This document shows positions 17,241-23,163 of a stretch of DNA of 59,235 nt, piece by piece. Source of the DNA: Paludibacteraceae bacterium (GTDB lineage: Bacteria; Bacteroidota; Bacteroidia; Bacteroidales; Paludibacteraceae); contig JAFXWI010000024.1 of the NCBI GenBank assembly GCA_017542915.1, positions 1 through 59,235 of the forward strand, read 5' to 3'. Each line of letters begins with the position of its first letter. Position 1 is the stretch's first letter. The notes beneath the pieces are model-generated. The model saw nothing but the letters and a program-made list of their open reading frames with translations. It searched no databases and was not told the DNA's origin. The translations under genes and the position numbers were made by a program.

Positions 17241-17304
17241 GGATGAGAGGATGAGAGGATGAGGGGATGAGAGGATGAGAGGATGAGAGGATGAGAGGAT
17301 GAGA
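17241..17304. repeat. Octamer tandem array in the recQ leader, 8 units
   Basis: Eight consecutive copies of GGATGAGA, with one single-base variant (third unit GGATGAGG). It fills most of the about 97-nt leader between the recQ promoter and its ATG. This is the most regular array in the window. Confidence 0.95.
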
Positions 17305-17329
17305 GATGAAAAGAATATAAATAATAAAT

Positions 17330-19513
17330 ATGAATATAACACACGAGGAATTGATTAAGGCGTTGCAAACCTATTTTGGTTTTGACACGTTTAAAGGGAA
17401 TCAGGAAGCCATCATCCGGAATGTGATGGAAGGAAAAGACACATTCGTACTGATGCCAACAGGCGGCGGTAAGAGTTTGTGTTTCCAGTTACCATCGTTG
17501 ATCATGGATGGTTTGGCGATTGTTATCTCACCGCTGATCGCGCTGATGAAGAACCAAGTAGATGCCATGCGCAACTACTCGGAAGAAGAGGGCGTTGCCC
17601 ATTTCATCAACTCGAGTTTGAGCAGAGGCGAGATTAACGCAGTCAAAGAAGATGTCTTGGCAGGCAAGACGAAACTGCTGTATCTGGCTCCGGAGAGCTT
17701 GCAGAAAGCCGAGAACGTGGACTTCCTGAAAGGCGTGAAGATCTCTTACTACGCCGTGGATGAGGCACACTGTATATCGGAATGGGGTCACGATTTCCGT
17801 CCGGAGTACAGTCAGATCCGCAGTATGGTACAACGTATCGGTAAGGCGCCTATCATCGCTCTGACAGCCACGGCTACGCCGAAAGTGCAGAAAGACATCC
17901 AGAAGAACTTAGGGATGATGGATGCAACGGTTTTCAAGAGCAGTTTCAACAGACCGAACTTGTATTACGAAGTACGTACGAAGACATCGGACGTAGATAA
18001 AGACTTGGTACGTTTCATTCGCGGAATGGAAGGTAAGAGCGGTATAGTATATTGTTTATCGCGCAAGGAAGTGGAGGATTTGGCGGAAGTGCTGAAAGTG
18101 AACGGCATCTCCGCGCGTCCGTATCACGCAGGCATGGATGCTGCGACCCGTTCAGCTAATCAGGATGCTTTCCTCATGGAGGAAGTGCAGGTGATTGTAG
18201 CCACGATCGCTTTCGGTATGGGTATCGACAAACCGGATGTGCGGTTCGTGGTACACTACGACATTCCAAAGAGTTTGGAGGGATATTATCAGGAGACCGG
18301 TCGTGCGGGACGAGACGGAGGTGAAGGTTACTGCCTCTGTTTCTACAGCCCGGATGACATCGAGCGTTTGAGACGATTCCAGAAAGACAAGACTCCGAAG
18401 GAGATAGGTATCGGCAACCAGTTGCTGTTTGAGACGCAAAGCTATGCGGAGAGTACGATCTGCCGCCGTAAGTTGCTGCTTCACTATTTCGGCGAGGAAT
18501 ACACGGAAGAGAAATGCGGTAACTGCGATAACTGCCGTAAGACGTATAAGCAAGTAGATGCAAGCGAGTTGCTGCAACTGGCGTTGGAGACGATTCAGCA
18601 GGTGAACGAGCATCATAAAGCCGAGCACATCGTGGATATTCTGCACGGAAACCAGACGGCTGAAGTGATGAGTTATCACCACGATGAGTTGGAGAACTTC
18701 GGAGCTGCAAGTGACGAAGACGAGAGCACGCTGCACGCTATCCTGCGACAGGCTTTGCTGGTAGGCATGATCACCAAAGATGTGGACAGTTACGGCGATC
18801 TGAAGTTGACCAAAGAAGGTACGAAATTTATCCGCAAGCCGGGTAAGTTCGAAGTACCGATAGAGGTTCATGACGACGACGAGATGGATATGGAAGGCGG
18901 AGGCGCTACTTGTTCGGCAGCCGATGAAGTGCTGTTCGCTATCCTCAAAGATATCCGCCGTAAGGTAGCCAAGAAAAACGACGTACCGCCGTTTGTGATT
19001 TTCCAAGACCCGAGCCTGGAAGCTATGGCAACTACCTATCCTATCACGATGGAAGAGCTGCTGATGATCCCGGGTGTGGGCGTAGCAAAAGCCAAACGTT
19101 ACGGCGACGAGTTCCTGCGCGTAATTAAGGAATACGTAGAGGAGAATGAGATCATTCGTCCGGAAGATTTGCGTATTCGCACGGTTGCGAAGAAGTCCAC
19201 GCGTAAGAAACAGATCATTCAGGCGATTGATAGGCGTGTGGATTTGGACGATTTGGCAGAGAGCAACGGAATGTCCATGGAAGAGATGATGGACGAGTTG
19301 GAAGCAATCGTTTTCAGCGGCACGAAGATCAATATCAACTATTTCATCAAAGAAGTGGTTGACCCGGATGAAGAGGCGGATATATACGAGTATTTCAAGA
19401 ACGCCGACGACGATAATATCAAGAAAGCAATGGAGGAACTGGGCGAAGATTACTACGACGAGATGCACGTAAGGTTGGTACGACTGAAGTTCCATTGCGA
19501 CCTTGGAAATTGA
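17330..19513 (+). CDS. recQ: ATP-dependent DNA helicase RecQ
   Basis: A 727-aa superfamily 2 helicase acting in DNA repair. Visible parts are Walker A MPTGGGKSLCFQLP (about residues 42-55), the DEAH box in YAVDEAHCISEWGHDFRPEY (about 141-160), TATATP motif III, the helicase C-terminal motif GRAGRDGGEGYCLCFYSPDD (about 325), the RecQ zinc site built from CRRKLLLHYF and CGNCDNC (about 383-407), a winged-helix domain and an HRDC-like domain (VLFAILKDIRRKVAKKNDVP, about 530-600). The C-terminal about 110 residues extend beyond HRDC, as in many Bacteroidota RecQ proteins. The leader contains an octamer array. Confidence 0.97.
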   Translation: MNITHEELIKALQTYFGFDTFKGNQEAIIRNVMEGKDTFVLMPTGGGKSLCFQLPSLIMDGLAIVISPLIALMKNQVDAMRNYSEEEGVAHFINSSLSRGEINAVKEDVLAGKTKLLYLAPESLQKAENVDFLKGVKISYYAVDEAHCISEWGHDFRPEYSQIRSMVQRIGKAPIIALTATATPKVQKDIQKNLGMMDATVFKSSFNRPNLYYEVRTKTSDVDKDLVRFIRGMEGKSGIVYCLSRKEVEDLAEVLKVNGISARPYHAGMDAATRSANQDAFLMEEVQVIVATIAFGMGIDKPDVRFVVHYDIPKSLEGYYQETGRAGRDGGEGYCLCFYSPDDIERLRRFQKDKTPKEIGIGNQLLFETQSYAESTICRRKLLLHYFGEEYTEEKCGNCDNCRKTYKQVDASELLQLALETIQQVNEHHKAEHIVDILHGNQTAEVMSYHHDELENFGAASDEDESTLHAILRQALLVGMITKDVDSYGDLKLTKEGTKFIRKPGKFEVPIEVHDDDEMDMEGGGATCSAADEVLFAILKDIRRKVAKKNDVPPFVIFQDPSLEAMATTYPITMEELLMIPGVGVAKAKRYGDEFLRVIKEYVEENEIIRPEDLRIRTVAKKSTRKKQIIQAIDRRVDLDDLAESNGMSMEEMMDELEAIVFSGTKININYFIKEVVDPDEEADIYEYFKNADDDNIKKAMEELGEDYYDEMHVRLVRLKFHCDLGN

Positions 19514-19539
19514 TTTACGAACATAAACAGAGATTTATA

Positions 19540-19689
19540 CTGCGAAAGGAATAGTTTGCTATTCCGGCCTACGCGGCCTTGAGCGTATTCGTTCTTTAGG
19601 GCGCGCTCGTAAGCGAGCTTCCAGCGCCCCCTAAAAACCAAATCCGCAGCAGCAGAGCTGCTATCATAGCAAACTATACGCTTTCGCAG
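19540..19689. other. Multibranched inverted-repeat element (MITE-like or structured RNA)
   Basis: A 150-nt element with near-matching ends. CTGCGAAAG (19540-19548) pairs with CTTTCGCAG (19681-19689), and the 12-nt ATAGTTTGCTAT (19551-19562) pairs with ATAGCAAACTAT (19666-19677), giving a 21-bp closing stem with a small internal loop. Inside are three hairpins: GGCC/GGCC (19566-19578); a long one closed by TTTAGGG..CGC with TAAA at 19595-19635, containing GCTCG/CGAGC; and AGCAG/CTGCT (19648-19662). The region lies between recQ and a GxxExxY gene. It codes for nothing obvious. It could be a non-autonomous mobile element, a terminator-rich spacer or a structured RNA. Confidence 0.7.
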
Positions 19690-19704
19690 CGATAAACAAA
19701 GATA

Positions 19705-19790
19705 AAAATCGTAGTGGACACAAAAATTTGGTTTCTGTAGATAAAATTGTCGGCAGAATGTATAGATTAAAATCGTAGTGGACACAAAAA
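19705..19790. repeat. 22-bp direct repeat, two copies 64 bp apart
   Basis: The sequence AAAATCGTAGTGGACACAAA followed by AA occurs at 19705-19726 and again, identical, at 19769-19790, ending 16 nt before the GxxExxY start codon. It lies just after the multibranched element. It could be an operator for the gene or a target-site or recombination relic. Confidence 0.8.
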
Positions 19791-19806
19791 GAAGAGATAA
19801 AGGGAT

Positions 19807-20247
19807 ATGCAATACACATTAAAACGGGTAATAGATACTCATCCAGAATGGATTGAAGGACTCAAAAAAAAATGCTATGCGGTTAATGGGTGTTGCATGA
19901 CCATACATAAAGATTTAGGACCCTTTTTGAATGAGTATATGTACCAAGACGGACTTAAGATTTTATTTAACGAACAACAAATCCCATATCAAAAAGAATA
20001 CTGTTTTAGTATCAACTATCACGGACAAAGAATAGAACATAAACACTATGTGGATTTTTTAATTCAGAACGAAATCATACTTGAATGCAAAGCCGTAGAA
20101 AACTTAGTTGCCGAACATCGGCAACAATTATGGAACTATATGCGACTAACAGGGAAACCTATTGGTATTTTATATAATTTTGGGCCTATAAATGCACAAT
20201 CCGAGCACTATTATTTAGATAAAGAAGGTACGATGTATATGTTTTAA
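19807..20247 (+). CDS. GxxExxY-family protein (PDDEXK-like fold)
   Basis: A 146-aa protein of the GxxExxY family (PF13366), related in fold to PD-(D/E)xK nucleases. The signature reads GPFLNEYMY (about residues 38-46), and the candidate catalytic residues lie in VDFLIQNEIILECKA (Asp and ExK, about 82-96). The C-terminal LWNYMRLTGKPIGILYNFG is typical. The family is widespread but its role is unknown. It has lower GC than its neighbours, lies after a structured element and a direct repeat, and ends one base before the rimO ATG, so it may have been inserted between recQ and rimO. Confidence 0.82.
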   Translation: MQYTLKRVIDTHPEWIEGLKKKCYAVNGCCMTIHKDLGPFLNEYMYQDGLKILFNEQQIPYQKEYCFSINYHGQRIEHKHYVDFLIQNEIILECKAVENLVAEHRQQLWNYMRLTGKPIGILYNFGPINAQSEHYYLDKEGTMYMF

Positions 20248-20248
20248 T

Positions 20249-21649
20249 ATGCAAAAAGGCGTAGTAGATTTTATAACGTTGGGATGCTCGAAGAATCTGG
20301 TAGATGCAGAGCGAGTGATGCGACAATTGGAAGCCGCAGGATGGAGGTGTGTACATGACCCCGAAGAACCAAAAGGGGAAGTGTGCGTGATCAATACCTG
20401 CGGATTCATCGGCGATGCCAAAGAAGAGAGTATCAATATGATTCTCCAGATGGCGGAAAGGAAGAAAAAAGGCAAACTGCGGAAACTGATCGTCATGGGA
20501 TGCCTGAGCGAACGATATAGAGCAGAGCTGGAGGCGGAGATGCCGGAAGTGGATAGATACTTTGGTAAATTCGACTTCCTCGAATTGACCAAAGAATTAA
20601 AAATTAAAAATTCAAAATTAAAAATTGACGGATGTGGTTCTTATGAGCGGAAGTTGACGACACCGAAGCACTACGCGTATGTGAAGATCAGCGAGGGATG
20701 CAACCGGATGTGCTCGTACTGCGCTATACCGCTGATCACAGGAAGGCATACAAGCCGACCGATGGAGGAGATACTGGACGAGGTACGATGGTTAGTCAAG
20801 CAAGGCGTGAAAGAGATCAACGTGATTGCACAGGACTTGAGCAGCTATGGGCTCGATTTGGTCGATAGTCGTTCGTCGTTGGTCGATGGTCATTCGTCGT
20901 TGGTCGATGGTCCCAAAACATCATCCGTTAGCCATCAGAGAAGACATTTACTGCCGGAACTGATAGACCAAATGGCACAGATAGAGGGTGTGGAATGGAT
21001 CCGGCTGCACTACGCGTACCCGACTGATTTTCCGGAAGGACTGCTCGATGTGATGGCGAAACATAAGAATGTGTGCAAATACCTCGATATCGCTTTGCAG
21101 CATTGCACGGATCACATGTTGGGGCTGATGAGAAGGCATATCACACGTGCGGAGCAGGATGCACTCATTCATAAAATACGCGAGCGTGTACCGGGCATAT
21201 GTATACGCACGACCCTTTTAGTAGGACATCCGGGCGAGACAGAGGAGGATTTTGAGGAACTGAAGACGTGGGTGAAAGAGATGCGATTTGAGCGTATGGG
21301 CTGTTTTGCTTACTCGGACGAAGAAGGCACGTACGCTAACAAACACTATAAAGATGACATCCCGCAAGAAGTGAAAGAGAGACGCGTGGAGGAACTGATG
21401 GCTATTCAGCAAGGCATCAGCGGCGAGTTGATGCAACGGTTAGTGGGAACGGTTCAACGCGTGGTGATCGACCGTAAAGAAGGCGAGTATTTTATTGGCA
21501 GGACGCAATTCGACAGCCCTGAGGTGGATTGCGAAGCCTTAATTGATGTACGATGTACGAAGAACGATGTACGAGTTGGGGAATTTTATGATGTGAAGAT
21601 CACAAAGGCGGAGGAGTTTGACCTTTATGGAGAAGTCGTTGGGAGTTAG
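20249..21649 (+). CDS. rimO: Ribosomal protein S12 methylthiotransferase RimO
   Basis: A 466-aa radical-SAM methylthiotransferase that modifies an Asp of ribosomal protein S12. The N-terminal domain holds TLGCSKNLVDAE (Cys about 11), INTCGFIGDAKEES (Cys about 50) and MGCLSERY (Cys about 84), the ligands for the auxiliary cluster. The radical-SAM motif is CNRMCSYCAIP (about 151-161). A TRAM domain ends the protein. Two heptamer arrays are translated within it, giving KELKIKNSKLKI after the first domain and SRSSLVDGHSSLVDGP in the radical-SAM domain. A third carries the stop codon. The protein is slightly longer than usual, consistent with insertions. Confidence 0.96.
   Translation: MQKGVVDFITLGCSKNLVDAERVMRQLEAAGWRCVHDPEEPKGEVCVINTCGFIGDAKEESINMILQMAERKKKGKLRKLIVMGCLSERYRAELEAEMPEVDRYFGKFDFLELTKELKIKNSKLKIDGCGSYERKLTTPKHYAYVKISEGCNRMCSYCAIPLITGRHTSRPMEEILDEVRWLVKQGVKEINVIAQDLSSYGLDLVDSRSSLVDGHSSLVDGPKTSSVSHQRRHLLPELIDQMAQIEGVEWIRLHYAYPTDFPEGLLDVMAKHKNVCKYLDIALQHCTDHMLGLMRRHITRAEQDALIHKIRERVPGICIRTTLLVGHPGETEEDFEELKTWVKEMRFERMGCFAYSDEEGTYANKHYKDDIPQEVKERRVEELMAIQQGISGELMQRLVGTVQRVVIDRKEGEYFIGRTQFDSPEVDCEALIDVRCTKNDVRVGEFYDVKITKAEEFDLYGEVVGS
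20594..20628. repeat. Heptamer array inside rimO, 5 units (AATTAA family)
   Basis: Units GAATTAA, AAATTAA, AAATTCA, AAATTAA, AAATTGA, in the linker between the UPF0004 and radical-SAM domains. Almost the same sequence as the array inside lacZ at 5912-5946. Confidence 0.95.
20858..20913. repeat. Heptamer array inside rimO, 8 units (TTGGTCG family)
   Basis: Units TTGGTCG, ATAGTCG, TTCGTCG, TTGGTCG, ATGGTCA, TTCGTCG, TTGGTCG, ATGGTCC, with a higher-order 21-nt period (three heptamers). The 21-nt period gives a repeated peptide SSLVDG. Confidence 0.95.
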
Positions 21650-21666
21650 TCGTTGGTCGTTGGTCC
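21632..21666. repeat. Heptamer array over the rimO stop, 5 units (TTGGTCG family)
   Basis: Units GAAGTCG, TTGGGAG, TTAGTCG, TTGGTCG, TTGGTCC. The rimO TAG (21647-21649) falls in the third unit. Same family as the array inside rimO. Confidence 0.88.
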
Positions 21667-21718
21667 ATGCAAGGGCTGTCGTTAGTACTAAAATAGAAGA
21701 AAAGATAAGAAACAAAAT

Positions 21719-21997
21719 ATGCTTACAAAAGACTTAATCGGTTTGGTAGCAAGCGCAACCGGGCTGAGTAAAAAGAAAACAGAAGAGTTATTGAGTACAA
21801 GCAATGCTATCTTGCGTGAGAACTTGATGGCAGGCAAGGCTATACAGTTACAAGGACTCGGAGTGCTTGAAGTCAAGACGCGTAGCGCACGTACTATCGT
21901 TCACCCTCGCACGGGAGAACGTTCCGTTGTGCCCAGTAAGAACCAACTGGTATTCAGACCTGTTGCGAACCTGAAAGATGAACTCAAAAAGATCTAA
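21719..21997 (+). CDS. HU-family DNA-binding protein
   Basis: A 92-aa protein of the HU/IHF family. It has the two-helix N-terminal body (LTKDLIGLVASATGLSKKKTEELL), the GxG turn (QLQGLGVLEVKTR, about residues 43-55) and a DNA-binding beta-arm region around HPRTGERSVVPSKNQLVFRP (about 62-81), with the conserved Pro-rich tip and basic residues. HU proteins bend and compact DNA in the nucleoid. It is followed after 2 nt by a second, larger HU-domain protein; the two probably arose by duplication and are co-expressed. Confidence 0.93.
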   Translation: MLTKDLIGLVASATGLSKKKTEELLSTSNAILRENLMAGKAIQLQGLGVLEVKTRSARTIVHPRTGERSVVPSKNQLVFRPVANLKDELKKI

Positions 21998-21999
21998 TC

Positions 22000-23163
22000 A
22001 TGGCAGAAAACAAACTCAGTTGGACCGAATTGCGCCGTGCGTTAGCTACTCGTGCCGGTGTTAGCGAGAAAGAGGCAAACCTTTTTCTGAGCGCTTTCAA
22101 TGCACAGTTGATAGAAGCCCTGAAAGCCGATAAGCAGGTGAAGATCAATGGTTTGGGTATCTTCCGTCTGCAAGCTGTTGCTCCGCGTAAGAGCGTGAAC
22201 GTGACGACCGGAGAAGAGATTATTATCGAAGGATATAACAAGATTGCCTTTATGCCCGAAGCCGGCGTAAAGGAGTTAGTCGAAAAAAGCGGCGAAATAA
22301 AGGCGAAAGGCGAAGGGTTAGAGGCTAATGGCGAAGGGTTAGAGGCAAAGGAGATGGATCCGATACAGAAACTCGGCGCTCAAGCAGAGGAGATTGTGGA
22401 TATACTCGGCGAATTGGGACAGAGTCCTTCTTTAGAGGCTAAGGTTTCCGAACCGCAAGCGGTGGTAGAGCCGGAACCGGAGCCTGTTGTGGAACCGGAG
22501 CCGGTTGTTGAACCTGAGCCGGAACCGGTGGTAGAAGAACCGGAGCCAGAAGTAGAGCCGGAAGTGGAGCCGGAAGTGGAGAGACCGAAACAGAAAACGA
22601 AGTATCATTTTGTTCGAGATATACTCATCTGTGTTGTTCTATTGCTGCTGTTGCTCTTTACCGGTTATTTCTTCATGCGCCGACAGTTGAGCATCTGGTT
22701 GGAAGAAATCACAAAGCAAAGAGTGGAGATTGAATCGATCGAAAAGAAAGCAGGTTATACAGAATCTATATTCGGAGAAGAAGCTGATTCTGTGTCGGTT
22801 AATCCGGAAATTGCCAAACAAGAGGAAGAAAAGAAAGAGACCGTAATAGTAGAAAAGCCGAAAGAGGTTAAGCCCCAAACAACTGTGCAACCGAAAACGG
22901 CTGACACATGGCGGTTTGACGATATTCTGTTGACCGAAGAGATTACACCGGGTAGCCGTTTGACTTGGATTGCCAAGAAGCACTACGGAGACAAGATTTA
23001 TTGGCCGTATTTATACGAAGCCAACAAAGATCATATTTCCAACCCGAGTAATATACCGGTGGGTACCCCTATTCGTGTACCGAGGCTGACCAAAGCGATG
23101 CGAGACACCACCGACGCACGTTTTATCGAGATACAGAAGAAAGCTTATAAAGCTGCGGAATAA
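22000..23163 (+). CDS. HU domain - Pro/Glu linker - transmembrane segment - LysM-like domain protein
   Basis: A 387-aa protein with an unusual layout. Residues about 5-95 are an HU domain (VKINGLGIFRLQ, RKSVNVTTGEEI). Then comes an acidic linker with a duplicated 21-nt unit and a Pro-Glu tract (about 150-197), one strong transmembrane helix (about 207-227, DILICVVLLLLLLFTGYFF), a coiled linker, and a C-terminal LysM-like domain (about 312-364, ITPGSRLTWIAKKHYGDKIYWPYLYE and IPVGTPIRVP). With a basic TKYHF before the helix and no signal peptide, the HU domain should be cytoplasmic and the LysM periplasmic. This suggests a tether between nucleoid and cell wall, which is inference. Confidence 0.9.
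   Translation: MAENKLSWTELRRALATRAGVSEKEANLFLSAFNAQLIEALKADKQVKINGLGIFRLQAVAPRKSVNVTTGEEIIIEGYNKIAFMPEAGVKELVEKSGEIKAKGEGLEANGEGLEAKEMDPIQKLGAQAEEIVDILGELGQSPSLEAKVSEPQAVVEPEPEPVVEPEPVVEPEPEPVVEEPEPEVEPEVEPEVERPKQKTKYHFVRDILICVVLLLLLLFTGYFFMRRQLSIWLEEITKQRVEIESIEKKAGYTESIFGEEADSVSVNPEIAKQEEEKKETVIVEKPKEVKPQTTVQPKTADTWRFDDILLTEEITPGSRLTWIAKKHYGDKIYWPYLYEANKDHISNPSNIPVGTPIRVPRLTKAMRDTTDARFIEIQKKAYKAAE
22309..22350. repeat. 21-nt direct duplication in the HU-LysM gene
   Basis: Two copies of a 21-nt unit beginning GGCGAAGGGTTAGAGGC, identical in the first 17 bases. They encode GEGLEAN and GEGLEAK in the linker after the HU domain. Confidence 0.85.

Larger units (their letters stand above)
16631..17329. 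other. 699-nt intergenic region between the PUL and recQ
   Basis: No supportable gene. It holds the PUL promoter (16709-16740), A/T-rich stretches with repeated ACATAAAA-like words (about 16796-16830), a four-unit 11-nt tandem array (16972-17015), the recQ promoter (17195-17226) and an eight-unit octamer array in the recQ leader (17241-17304). The 81-codon frame at 16962-17207 begins inside the 11-mer array and has no recognisable features. Confidence 0.75.

Noticed and set aside
17241..17304. Possible CRISPR array
   Set aside because: Units are 8 nt with no spacers and no cas genes nearby; it is a simple tandem repeat.
18152..19495. 447-codon minus-strand open frame over recQ
   Set aside because: Antisense to recQ; very rich in His, Val and Leu, with no domain.
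22480..22590. Pro/Glu-codon repeats in the HU-LysM gene as another array of the heptamer type
   Set aside because: The period follows codons (3 and 6 nt) and gives a typical Pro-Glu linker, so selection on the protein explains it.
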